From Psychrobacter fozii (GTDB lineage: Bacteria > Pseudomonadota > Gammaproteobacteria > Pseudomonadales > Moraxellaceae), in NCBI RefSeq assembly GCF_003217155.1, contig NZ_QJSU01000004.1, forward strand, positions 124,001-188,000: a stretch of 64,000 nt of DNA. Direction: 5' to 3'. The translations under genes were made by a program, and so were the position numbers. The first letter of the stretch is position 1; each line of letters begins with the position of its first letter. The notes under the pieces were generated by a model. That model was not told the origin of the DNA, searched no databases, and saw nothing but the letters and a program-made list of their open reading frames with translations. This document shows, piece after piece, positions 1-8,941 of this stretch.

Positions 1-103
1 TATACTCGCTATTAGATAGGTGATAATCATAAACTATTAAACCCCTCCTATAAAGCAATCCTCATTATTAATCTTATACCTACCCAAAGACACGGATTTA
101 CTC

Positions 104-1276
104 ATGACCTCTACACCTCTATGCTTGCCAGCCTCTATCACTGCTGAACAGTTCCTAGCAGAATACTGGCAAAAAAAACCGCTCCTTATTAAGCAAGGCT
201 TACCACAACTCATCGGCATGTTTGAACCTGATGACATGCTAGGCCTAGCACTAGAAGAAGAAGCCTCAGCACGCCTACTGATCCAGTCTGCTACCAAGAC
301 CGAAGGCCAAGCACAGTGGCAACTCAAAAAAAGCCCGCTGACTGAAGCTGATTTTGATAACTTGCCTGAGCAATGGACAGCGCTCGTACAGAATCTAGAG
401 CAATGGTCACCTGAGCTTGGTCAACTGTGGCAAGCTTTTGACTTTATACCTCAGTGGCAGCGCGATGACATTATGGTCTCATATGCGCCAAAAGGCGGCT
501 CAGTGGGCAAACACTATGATGATTATGATGTATTTTTGGCACAAGGTTACGGTCATCGCCGTTGGCAGCTAGGCAAATTCTGTGATAAAAGCACAGAGTT
601 CGTCGCCGATGAGCCAATCAGGCTTTTTGACGATATGGGCGAGATTATATTTGATGAGATATTAGAAGCTGGCGATGTACTGTACGTACCACCTAAATTA
701 TCGCACTTTGGCGTTGCACAAGATGACTGTTTGACGTTTTCTTTTGGCTGCCGTCGCCCAAACTTGATGCAAATCATCGATAATATGGCTGATATCGCAA
801 CCAACGACAGCGATTTGTTTATACCGATGCTACTGCCACAAGCGCTACAAGCATCAGGTGAGCTACAAGCTGACAGTATCCAAGCGATCAAAAACCAGCT
901 ATTGCAGATGCTACAGTCTGATCGTGGTGACGACATGATTCGCCAAGCAGTGTCTGAAGTGGTTAGCAAGCGTCAATATGATGCCCTCGTACCAGAAGAA
1001 ACTTTGGATACAGATGAGCTGATGCAAGCTTTGGCTGAAGGCGCAACACTGCAAGCAGACTATAACAACCGCTTGATCTACAGCCACACTGCTGATGGCA
1101 TCCTACTATATGCGAACGGTCAACGTATTGATGGTCTAGATGATGTGTCAACGACGGTGTTGATACGCTTAGCCAGTGGCGAGCATTTAACAAGTCAAGA
1201 TATCGCGGATATTGATCCAGATGAATTGAGTGAATGGTTAGAAAACGGCTGGGTTTGGATTAACTATCCTGAATAA
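104..1276 (+). CDS. roxA: Ribosomal oxygenase, L16 arginine hydroxylase (RoxA/YcfD, JmjC cupin)
   Basis: 390 residues, close to the usual length of the YcfD/RoxA family, an Fe(II)/2-oxoglutarate oxygenase that hydroxylates an arginine of ribosomal protein L16 (established for the E. coli homologue). The cupin core is visible: GKHYDDYDVFL gives the iron ligands H137 and D139, and PPKLSHFGVA gives the distal ligand H201. The basic strand HRRWQLG (151-157) follows the first ligands, as in the family. The C-terminal third is the winged-helix region typical of YcfD. The ATG at 104 directly precedes a family-like N-terminus with EYWQKKPLLIK at 20-30. The gene stands alone on the plus strand, facing guaD tail to tail. 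Confidence 0.93.
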   Translation: MTSTPLCLPASITAEQFLAEYWQKKPLLIKQGLPQLIGMFEPDDMLGLALEEEASARLLIQSATKTEGQAQWQLKKSPLTEADFDNLPEQWTALVQNLEQWSPELGQLWQAFDFIPQWQRDDIMVSYAPKGGSVGKHYDDYDVFLAQGYGHRRWQLGKFCDKSTEFVADEPIRLFDDMGEIIFDEILEAGDVLYVPPKLSHFGVAQDDCLTFSFGCRRPNLMQIIDNMADIATNDSDLFIPMLLPQALQASGELQADSIQAIKNQLLQMLQSDRGDDMIRQAVSEVVSKRQYDALVPEETLDTDELMQALAEGATLQADYNNRLIYSHTADGILLYANGQRIDGLDDVSTTVLIRLASGEHLTSQDIADIDPDELSEWLENGWVWINYPE

Positions 1277-1332
1277 TGTGCTAATGCTGGTATTTAACTA
1301 AAGCTTAAACAGCATTCATAACAGAATCCGCT

Positions 1333-1373
1333 CAGTGCCTATTTACAAAGTAACTTTAGTAAAATAGACACTG
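1333..1373. terminator. Inverted repeat after roxA, possible weak terminator
   Basis: CAGTGCCTATTT (1333-1344) and AAATAGACACTG (1362-1373) are inverted copies with one mismatch, which would be a G-U pair in RNA, around a 17-base loop. It sits 57 bases after the roxA stop in a convergent gap. No T-run follows, so it may be an mRNA 3'-end stabiliser rather than an intrinsic terminator. Confidence 0.4.
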
Positions 1374-1378
1374 GGTGC

Positions 1379-1438
1379 CATTAAAATAAAGGCTATTAAA
1401 ATAAGAGCCATTCAAATAAAATCCATTCGAATACAGGT
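1379..1438. repeat. Imperfect tandem repeat, 4 x 15 bp
   Basis: Four consecutive 15-base units start at 1379, 1394, 1409 and 1424, on the pattern CATTAAAATAAAGGC, with 2-6 changes between neighbours. The array is in the roxA-guaD gap and is in no recognisable coding frame. It belongs with several other short-period intergenic arrays in this window. Confidence 0.85.
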
Positions 1439-1516
1439 ATTTAAATGCTGTCGTTTGAAGCGCTATACTTTGTTAAACAAACCATATTTTTATTACTCAT
1501 TCTACAAACACTTATC

Positions 1517-2959
1517 CTATAAAACCGTAGATCTTTTATAGCGACTCACGCCAGCGATAACGGTCTGCTCAATCACTCTATCATCGCCTAGCATCATCAA
1601 TACAAACAACTGCTCTTCAAGTGACTTAGTCTGTGTCATGCGCCTCTCAAGTAATTCCGTACCGTCCATATTTATCACGACAAAATCAGCTTCTTTGTTC
1701 GGCATGAAATTACCAATCTTATCATCCAACAATAGCGACTGCGCATTGCCCAATGTAATCTGATACAACCCTTGATGGGCTGATAGTGATTTTTTCTGTA
1801 ATTGCTGAACCTTATAAGCCTCTGATAAAGTCGTCAGCATCGATAAGCTAGTACCCGCCCCCACATCAGTCGCAATACTCACGCCGGTATAACTCAAGGT
1901 TTTGGACAAATCGAATAGACCACTACCCAAAAATAAATTGGAGGTTGGACAGTGCGCTATTTGAGTGCCTGTATCACGTAACACTTCGTACTCTGGGGTT
2001 TCAAGGTAAATACCATGTGCCAGTGTGGTTCGTCTGCCCAGTAAGCCCATATCATGATAAACATCCAAATAGCCTTTATGATTGGGATAAAGCTCACGTA
2101 CAAAAGCCACTTCATCAAGGTTTTCGGCCAGATGTGTTTGCAGATAAACACTATCATAACTACGGTATAGCTCACCTGTCATTTGTAATTGTTTTGGCGT
2201 CGATGTAATCGCAAACCTTGGGGTAATGGCCACATGCTGACGTCCACGCTCATGCCATTTATCGATGATATTTTGTGTATCTCGGATACCTTGCTCAGTG
2301 GGCACACACAGATTCTCAGGCGCATTTTGATCCATCAGTACATTACCAGTAATCATGCGTGTGTTCAGTCGAATACTTTCACTAAAGAAAGCCTCTACCG
2401 ATTGCGGATGACTGGTCGAAAACACCAATGCACTCGTCGTACCGTTGGCCAATAACTGGTTTAAAAAGAATTGGGCAGTATCATGGGCAATTTTTGGATT
2501 ACCAAAATTCGCCTCGGTGACAAAAGTATAATTATTGAGCCAATCGAGTAACTGCTCTCCAAAAGCAGCAATCATATCTATCTGCGGGTAATGCACATGA
2601 GTATCGATAAAACCTGGCATGATGAGATTGTGCTTACAATTATAAATCTGTACTAGTGCTTTGTTTTTATGCTCGCTGTTGTTGCCATACTGCGACATCA
2701 TTGATGCACAATGTCCGTAATCCACGACTAGACCTGTCGCATCATCGACTACGAGTGCACCGTCTGCAATATACTCAGGATAAACGTTCACGCCTGCGAT
2801 GACAGGTAATAGTGAGGTACTGCTATCCAGCTCTATGGTATTTAGATACTGGGCATTGTCTGAATCTTTTGCCGCAGCCTCCAATTCTTTTGATCGGATA
2901 GCAATATCATTTTCGGTAAGGTAATGCAGTAATTGGGCTTGATAAATATGTATGGCCAT
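1517..2959 (-). CDS. guaD: Guanine deaminase
   Basis: Amidohydrolase that converts guanine to xanthine plus ammonia in the cytoplasm. The metal-binding strand GFIDTHVHYPQ is near residue 120, followed by LQTHLAEN, TLAHGIYL and SIATDVGAGTS, which carry the later His and Asp ligands of the family. At about 480 residues the length is slightly above the usual 430-450, mainly through an N-terminal extension. I choose the ATG at 2959 rather than the GTG at 2971 because TGAG lies at a plausible distance before it. It is the last gene of the minus-strand purine cluster, so its product xanthine is the substrate of the Xdh enzyme encoded just upstream. Confidence 0.93.
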   Translation of the reverse strand: MAIHIYQAQLLHYLTENDIAIRSKELEAAAKDSDNAQYLNTIELDSSTSLLPVIAGVNVYPEYIADGALVVDDATGLVVDYGHCASMMSQYGNNSEHKNKALVQIYNCKHNLIMPGFIDTHVHYPQIDMIAAFGEQLLDWLNNYTFVTEANFGNPKIAHDTAQFFLNQLLANGTTSALVFSTSHPQSVEAFFSESIRLNTRMITGNVLMDQNAPENLCVPTEQGIRDTQNIIDKWHERGRQHVAITPRFAITSTPKQLQMTGELYRSYDSVYLQTHLAENLDEVAFVRELYPNHKGYLDVYHDMGLLGRRTTLAHGIYLETPEYEVLRDTGTQIAHCPTSNLFLGSGLFDLSKTLSYTGVSIATDVGAGTSLSMLTTLSEAYKVQQLQKKSLSAHQGLYQITLGNAQSLLLDDKIGNFMPNKEADFVVINMDGTELLERRMTQTKSLEEQLFVLMMLGDDRVIEQTVIAGVSRYKRSTVL

Positions 2960-3150
2960 AAAAAATCTCACATTAATGGATCAGCACTTTGGCACAAGAT
3001 TAGGCCGTGTTAAACACTCAAACATGACGAGCATATTTTGAACACAAAGTGACTGAGTGCAGCCTATATATCGTTATGGCGTACAAAGATAAAAGATGAA
3101 AGTAATGTCTGAATAATAGAAAGTTAAACAGTAAAGTTGAACAATAATGC

Positions 3151-3194
3151 AAAGTTTATGGGTCAATACCAGTTATGACCTATGACACTTATGC
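3151..3194 (-). repeat. Stop-codon-proximal tandem repeat after xdhC
   Basis: Read on the minus strand, CATAAGTGTCATAGGT (3194-3179) contains the xdhC stop TAA. It is followed by CATAACTGGTATTGACC (3178-3162) and CATAAACTTTG (3161-3151), so units begin with CATAA every 16-17 bases. Confidence 0.6.
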
Positions 3195-4256
3195 ACGATG
3201 ATAAAGCTGCAAAATTTGAGCAGCGATAGATACCGCAACGGCCATAGGCTCTTTGCCACCAATCTCAAGTCCTATTGGCATGGTTAGCTGGGCAATCGCT
3301 TGCTCACTATAGCCGCGCTGAAGCAAACGAGTTCTAAAACGATTTTCTTTGGTTTTCGAGCTGATACAGCCTAGATAGGGCATGGATTGTAATGCGCTAT
3401 CGTCGGTATTGGCCTCATGAGCATCGGCATTTATATCTAGAGAAGCATCCAACGTCGCACGCACCAAGTCAAAATCAAGACTATGATCATGAGTCATGAC
3501 TAATATAAAGTGTTGATACCCTTTATTGGCTGCTGTATTCCGGTGGCTGTTTGCAATGAATGGGCGTACAAAGTCCACAGGATCTTCTTCGATATGTGGA
3601 CGAATATGCGCAGGCAATTGATAAGTGACTTGGTCATCTATAGCATTAGCATCCTGCGTCACATAACGCTCGAACATTTCAGCGCGGCTATCTACCCAAT
3701 CCACCTGACAAGGTAAATCGGCAAGTATAGTCATTAATGCCGCTGCGACATGCCCTGCCCCAAAAACCAATAACGACATGAGCGGTGTCACATTAAAACA
3801 TTCAAACATAACCGTGACGCTACCACCGCAGCACTGCGCTAACTTGGCACCCAATGGGTAATGCTTTGTATAAACAGCGTCACGGCGTACTGTTTGGGCT
3901 TTTTCAGACTTACCTTCTTTTGATGGTTTGGAGCCTTTTGAGTCATCTGTATCTAGCTCACCTTTGAGTAGCTTCCTAGCGGTTATCGTCACATCATGCT
4001 CGAGACTACCGCCGCCCAAGGTGTCACAGCAGTCATCAAGCGTTACAATCATTTTAGACTGTAACTCTCGAGGCGCTGAACCATTGACCGCAACGACAGT
4101 GGCCAAAACATGCGCGATACCCTGCTGCTGATATTTTGCCAGTCCATCATACCAACGCATCGAGTGTACAGCTGAGCACGATAACATTTGTGGCTCAGAT
4201 ACGTGTGGCTCGGATATTTGTGATGCTGGTGTTTGTGGCGCTGATAGATTACTCAC
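3189..4256 (-). CDS. xdhC: Xanthine dehydrogenase maturation factor XdhC
   Basis: XdhC/CoxI-family chaperone that inserts sulfurated molybdenum cofactor into xanthine dehydrogenase (family knowledge). The N-terminal XdhC domain includes VLATVVAVNGSAPRELQSKM and the turn TLGGGSLEHDV. The C-terminal Rossmann-like domain starts at LLVFGAGHVAAALMTILADL and ends in SIAAQILQLYHRA. A charged linker rich in K, S and E separates two parts of the first domain near 100-125. The GTG start overlaps the last codons of xdhB by 8 bases (GGTGAGTAA), which implies translational coupling. At 355 residues it is longer than many homologues because of the N-terminal tail and the linker. Confidence 0.92.
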   Translation of the reverse strand: MSNLSAPQTPASQISEPHVSEPQMLSCSAVHSMRWYDGLAKYQQQGIAHVLATVVAVNGSAPRELQSKMIVTLDDCCDTLGGGSLEHDVTITARKLLKGELDTDDSKGSKPSKEGKSEKAQTVRRDAVYTKHYPLGAKLAQCCGGSVTVMFECFNVTPLMSLLVFGAGHVAAALMTILADLPCQVDWVDSRAEMFERYVTQDANAIDDQVTYQLPAHIRPHIEEDPVDFVRPFIANSHRNTAANKGYQHFILVMTHDHSLDFDLVRATLDASLDINADAHEANTDDSALQSMPYLGCISSKTKENRFRTRLLQRGYSEQAIAQLTMPIGLEIGGKEPMAVAVSIAAQILQLYHRA

Positions 4257-6819
4257 CGTGCGCAGGACCTCTAGCCGTTGATACGTTTGGATCTTTTATC
4301 GCCTCGGGCTGATCGTCGAATAACTGGCCTTCAGTTTCTGTCGGATTAATATCTTTGCCATGAGGTACTTGCTGCGGCTGTACTCGATCATCATCGATAC
4401 CGTAATTATCGTCAACAGACGTTAAGCTCTCAATAGTGTCCGTATCTACTTTATCAGCAATCTCCCATGCTTGGCCTTGCATGCGCATCACAGATTTTAG
4501 TACGGCTTCTGGCGTGGCTGGCATGGTCAACTCTGGGTTTTTCTTATAACCTCCTAAGCTTGCGACTGCATTGTTAATCGCACACCAGACGCTGGCAGCC
4601 AACATAAATGGCGGCTCGCCCACTGCTTTAGAATTATAAATAGTCTGCTCTTCATTCTTGCGATCGAACAGTTTCACGCTCCACTGCTTGGGTAAGTCAT
4701 GAGCCGTTGGAATCTTATAATTCGCCGCGCTATTGGAGGCGAGCTTGCCCGTCTTATCCCAAATCAGCTCTTCCGCCGTCAGCCAGCCCATCCCTTGAAC
4801 GAAGCCACCTTCAATCTGACCAATATCAATATCTGGATTAATGGATTGACCGACATCATGCAAGATATCGCAGCGCAGTACTTTATACTCGCCCGTTAAA
4901 ATATCAATCTCGACCTCAGAACACGATGCACCTAGGGCAAAGTAGAAGAATGGACGACCCCACGCTTTTGAGCGATCATAAAAAATCTTTGGCGTTTTAT
5001 AATAGCCAGTCGAAGACAAGCTAATACGATGCTGGTAAGCCAGCAATGTTAATTCAGCAAAAGTAAGCGTGGCTTTATCGGCAATATAAACATGATTATT
5101 CTCAAACTGAATGCTTTCTGCAACAACTTCGAAATGCTCAGCAGCAAACTCAACCAAGCGCTCTTTAATGGTAATACAGGCATTTTGTGCCGCTTTACCA
5201 TTGATATCTGTACCCGATGAAGCTGCTGTTGGTGAGGTGTTCGGCACTTTGTCCGTACGTGTCGCCGTAACTTTTACAGTATCTAAATCTACATCGAACT
5301 CATTGGCGACAATTTGAGCAATTTTTACATATAGCCCTTGCCCCATCTCAGTACCACCATGGTTGATCTGGATAGTACCGTCGGTATAGATATGTACCAG
5401 CGCCCCTGCTTGATTCAAATGCTGTACGGTAAACGAGATACCGAATTTGACAGGCGTCAATGCAAGACCTAAGCGCTTATCACTGCCCTCGGCTTCTGCT
5501 TTTTTATTAGCCTCTGTAACCTGCTGACGACGTTTATCGTACTCGTTGTCATCAGCAAGCGATGTCATAATCGTTGCCAAATCAAAATGCTCAATCGGCT
5601 GTCCATAATGGGTGCTCTGACCATCTTTATATAAGTTCGTTAATCGTACTTCTAGCGGATCTTTCCCCAACGTATAGGCGATATGATCCATCATATACTC
5701 AGCCGTTAGTAATCCTTGCGGACCACCAAAACCTCGATATGCCGTGTTAGAAACGGTGTGTGTCTTACAGCGATGACCTGCTACCTGTGCCGCTGGATAG
5801 TAGTAGGCATTATCACAATGGAACATCGCACGATCGACGATAGCATCAGACAAATCAGGCGAATAACCACACAGTCCTGATAATTGCATATCCACGCCAA
5901 GTATTTGACCTGCATCATCGACACCCACATCATATCGGTTGGCAAACTCGTGGCGCTTACCCGTCACCACCATGTCATCCTGACGGTCTAGACGCATACT
6001 CACTGGCACATTATGGCGTTTGGCCACGATACCGCACAGACAAGCCCAAGCAGCGGCTTGCGTTTCTTTACCGCCGAAACCACCACCCATTCGACGTACC
6101 ACGGTAGTCACTGCATGAAAAGGCAGATCGACTACTTCAGCAACGAGCTGCTGTACTTCGCTAGGATGCTGCGAGGAAGTGTAAACCTCCAGACCACCAT
6201 CATCACAAGGCACCACATATGACACCTGACCTTCGAGATAAAAATGCTCTTGCCCTAGCATATGAATATGACCAGCAATACGAGTAGACGCAGATTCAAG
6301 TGCTACTTGAGCATCCCCGCGCGTCATGAAATGGCTAGGACGCACAAACTGCTCTTGATTTAATGCGTCTTCAATAGTCAATATCGCTGGTAATGGCTCA
6401 TATTCTATAATTGCTTTGAGCGTGGCTTTTTTGGCCGCCCGATGACTGGTAGCAACGACGACAAATAGTGTCTGACCCACATATTCTGTGACTTTATCCA
6501 CCATCAGTGGATCGCCATCAAAGACAGGGCCGATATCAGTTTTAGCCGGTATGTCCTCAAAGGTAATAACATCTATCACCCCATCGGCTGCTTTCACCAT
6601 GTCCAGATCCATGCTCAATATGCGTGCATGTGCATGAGTGCTCTTGCCGATGGCTAAATGCAAAGTGCCTTGAGGCTTTAGCATATCATCGACATAAGTG
6701 GCAGTGCCCATCACATGACTGATCGCACTATCATGCTTTGCGCCAGTACCGATTTTGTTTTTAGGTGGACGTACACGACGAATACTGTAGCTGTCAAATA
6801 ATGAAGAATGATGGCTCAT
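4249..6819 (-). CDS. xdhB: Xanthine dehydrogenase, molybdopterin-binding subunit
   Basis: Large catalytic subunit that oxidises hypoxanthine/xanthine to urate at a molybdenum cofactor. Visible family signatures are the N-terminal HVMGTATYVDD, RRMGGGFGGKE in the cofactor-binding part, the arginine-containing NTAYRGFGGPQG, the HGGTEMGQG loop and KAVGEPPFMLAASV with the catalytic glutamate. Length is 856 residues, against roughly 780 for typical XdhB. The excess is an acidic, low-complexity C-terminal tail (about 785-856) of unknown role. It is transcribed after xdhA across a 223-base gap and overlaps xdhC. Confidence 0.95.
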   Translation of the reverse strand: MSHHSSLFDSYSIRRVRPPKNKIGTGAKHDSAISHVMGTATYVDDMLKPQGTLHLAIGKSTHAHARILSMDLDMVKAADGVIDVITFEDIPAKTDIGPVFDGDPLMVDKVTEYVGQTLFVVVATSHRAAKKATLKAIIEYEPLPAILTIEDALNQEQFVRPSHFMTRGDAQVALESASTRIAGHIHMLGQEHFYLEGQVSYVVPCDDGGLEVYTSSQHPSEVQQLVAEVVDLPFHAVTTVVRRMGGGFGGKETQAAAWACLCGIVAKRHNVPVSMRLDRQDDMVVTGKRHEFANRYDVGVDDAGQILGVDMQLSGLCGYSPDLSDAIVDRAMFHCDNAYYYPAAQVAGHRCKTHTVSNTAYRGFGGPQGLLTAEYMMDHIAYTLGKDPLEVRLTNLYKDGQSTHYGQPIEHFDLATIMTSLADDNEYDKRRQQVTEANKKAEAEGSDKRLGLALTPVKFGISFTVQHLNQAGALVHIYTDGTIQINHGGTEMGQGLYVKIAQIVANEFDVDLDTVKVTATRTDKVPNTSPTAASSGTDINGKAAQNACITIKERLVEFAAEHFEVVAESIQFENNHVYIADKATLTFAELTLLAYQHRISLSSTGYYKTPKIFYDRSKAWGRPFFYFALGASCSEVEIDILTGEYKVLRCDILHDVGQSINPDIDIGQIEGGFVQGMGWLTAEELIWDKTGKLASNSAANYKIPTAHDLPKQWSVKLFDRKNEEQTIYNSKAVGEPPFMLAASVWCAINNAVASLGGYKKNPELTMPATPEAVLKSVMRMQGQAWEIADKVDTDTIESLTSVDDNYGIDDDRVQPQQVPHGKDINPTETEGQLFDDQPEAIKDPNVSTARGPAHGE

Positions 6820-7042
6820 GATGATGCTCTCTTATATTTTTGGTCAAACCTGTATTTTCGGCTTCTAGCGTTTTGACGGTATGATAAAAGCTATGTTGCG
6901 AACGGCTATATTGAAAGTTAAATCAGACGCTAAACTTAATAATGCTACTGTCAAAGGCACTGTCGCAAAATCACAACGGTTATAAATATCTATATTTGGG
7001 GCAAAAGAAGTTTAGAGCCACTTTAGATATTCACTGTCTCTA

Positions 7043-8680
7043 TCAAGCGCTTATCGTTTGCAGCTCTGCTATTAATTGCTTACCGCACTTAGTGAGTAAT
7101 CGCTGCACCACATGCATACGGTACTCGCGACTGGCTCGTACATCCGTCATTGGCGATACATCCATTGGTAGCATTTGTGCAGCCTTCTCAAAACTATCGA
7201 CTGCCACAGATTGTCCTATCAATACTTGCTGAGATTTTTCTGCTAATAAAGGAATAGCAGCCATTCCACCCAGCCCAAATCTTACATCTTCGATAGTCAT
7301 GCCATCTGCTGATATATCCAGTCTTGCTGCAAGTAGACAGGCGGAAATATCATCTTCATAGCGCTTACTAATTTTATGGATGTATAGATATTGATTGTTT
7401 TGCAGAAGTGGTATATGAATGGCAACCACATAACTGCCCGCACGCAGCTTGGTTTTTTTATAATCTAAAAAGAATGCTGATAAAGGTATTATCTCATCAG
7501 TATCAGACGCTTGAGATTCACCGCTATGGTTAGCCATATCACAATGGCGCAAATGAATATGTGCATCTAACGCTAATAAAATCGGAGGTAGATCACCAAT
7601 AGGTGACGCATTGGCAATATTGCCACCGATAGTACCCATATTCCGGATTTGCGGTGAGGCAATACGCTCAAACACCGCTGCAAAGGTAGGAAAATACTGC
7701 TCAAGCACAGGCAGCATTTTCTTATAGCTCATACCAGCGCCTAGCACTAATGATTTGGGTGTCGTTGGCGCTGCATTGTTATGTTCACCTGACTGCGCAC
7801 TTTCTGTCTCACTGGTATCAGTCAACGACCAAGATTTTAGCTCATCAATGGCTGACAGCTGAATAATAACGTCATGATCGACCAAGTGCTGCGTCACACT
7901 CAGACCCAAATCTGTGCCGCCTGCCCAAATAGTCGCATTTGGATTGGCTGCTAGCACTTGATTCAGCTCATCAATTGACTGTGGAATAAATAATTGCCGT
8001 AAGTCTTGTGTCAATGCAGGTTCAATAGCATTGTTTTTCGTTGAATCAGATACCCTACTAGCTGCCATCGCATCTGTAGCTAAGGTTATCGTAAGTGCTT
8101 TCGCTGCTGTCTGCTCGTCATCTCGTTGCTGACCAATCTTCTCCATTGCCAGACCAGCTTCGATAATCGGTCGATAACCTGTACAGCGGCATAGATTTCC
8201 TGATATTGAAGCGACGATATCATCGTAACTCAACTCATCTACCGCGCCAGTTTCTGCTTTTGTCAGACGATGGTTTTCATAAACACTCGCTAGCGACATC
8301 ACAAAACCAGGTGTACAAAAGCCACATTGCGAGCCATGACAGTCAACCATTGCTTGTTGGGCAGGATGTAACGAGGCACGATCTGGATGATTCTCAGGAT
8401 TATCCGCTAGATAAGCTGCAGTCATAAGATGATGACCATCCATCAATGATAGCAACGTAATACAGGAGTTTAGCGTATAAAAAGGAGTGGTATTAGAAGG
8501 CTCATTGCCATTAGCAGGTAACTGCTGCGCCATGACGGTACAGGCACCGCAGTCACCACTAGCACAGCCCTCTTTTGTATCGGTCTGTCGTTCGTGCAAG
8601 CGCAAATACTCAAGTACCGTTGTATTCGGATTGAGGTGAATTATCTCATGGTGCTTTCCGTTCAGATAGAAACTAATCAT
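7043..8680 (-). CDS. xdhA: Xanthine dehydrogenase, FeS/FAD small subunit
   Basis: Electron-transfer subunit passing electrons from the molybdenum centre to NAD through two 2Fe-2S clusters and FAD. The plant-type cluster is C39, C44, C47 and C73; the second cluster is C119, C122, C164 and C166 (CGFCTPGF and CRCTGY). The FAD domain has IWAGGTDLGL and GTIGGNIANASPIGD. At 545 residues it is slightly long; the excess lies in linkers rich in T, A and S between the FeS and FAD parts (about 180-215 and 280-310). It is the first xdh gene after the permease and a 110 bp repeat. Confidence 0.95.
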   Translation of the reverse strand: MISFYLNGKHHEIIHLNPNTTVLEYLRLHERQTDTKEGCASGDCGACTVMAQQLPANGNEPSNTTPFYTLNSCITLLSLMDGHHLMTAAYLADNPENHPDRASLHPAQQAMVDCHGSQCGFCTPGFVMSLASVYENHRLTKAETGAVDELSYDDIVASISGNLCRCTGYRPIIEAGLAMEKIGQQRDDEQTAAKALTITLATDAMAASRVSDSTKNNAIEPALTQDLRQLFIPQSIDELNQVLAANPNATIWAGGTDLGLSVTQHLVDHDVIIQLSAIDELKSWSLTDTSETESAQSGEHNNAAPTTPKSLVLGAGMSYKKMLPVLEQYFPTFAAVFERIASPQIRNMGTIGGNIANASPIGDLPPILLALDAHIHLRHCDMANHSGESQASDTDEIIPLSAFFLDYKKTKLRAGSYVVAIHIPLLQNNQYLYIHKISKRYEDDISACLLAARLDISADGMTIEDVRFGLGGMAAIPLLAEKSQQVLIGQSVAVDSFEKAAQMLPMDVSPMTDVRASREYRMHVVQRLLTKCGKQLIAELQTISA

Positions 8681-8779
8681 AGCAATACTCGGCTAAAAAG
8701 TTGGGCTTTATAAAATTAGACGGCTCTTATAAACCGCTAACGTAAACATCTGCTAAATGGCTCGAACCAATCAATCTAT

Positions 8780-8797
8780 ATTTGATAAATATCAAAT
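8780..8797. promoter_or_regulatory. Perfect 18-bp palindrome upstream of xdhA, candidate operator
   Basis: ATTTGATA and TATCAAAT are perfect inverted arms around a two-base centre, about 100 bases upstream of the xdhA start. The size and symmetry suit a dimeric repressor of the purine operon. No regulator gene for it is in this window. Confidence 0.5.
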
Positions 8798-8826
8798 AAT
8801 AATCTCATTTAATAATGCTTTTTGTC

Positions 8827-8936
8827 TATATAGTTGACTCAGTTTAAAAGAGAGTCAAGGCAACCGAGTACAGATGTATATGTGATACTTCAAACGAGGT
8901 TAACGCTATATCTCTTTTATAAAGGACTGACTATAT
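8827..8936 (+). repeat. 110-bp dispersed repeat, copy A (MITE-like or 3'UTR element)
   Basis: About 88% identical by eye (13 differences in 110) to the reverse complement of 28232-28341. The ends are imperfect inverted repeats (TATATAGTTGA at one end, the complement of ATATAGTCAGT at the other), with an inner AAAAGAG/CTCTTTT pairing. It starts five bases past the stop codon of the permease gene, which reads on the minus strand. No ORF lies inside. Confidence 0.85.
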
Positions 8937-8941
8937 TTTTA

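Noticed and set aside
553..969. 138-codon minus-strand ORF inside roxA
   Set aside because: Antisense shadow of a well-supported gene, with no start signal or recognisable protein.
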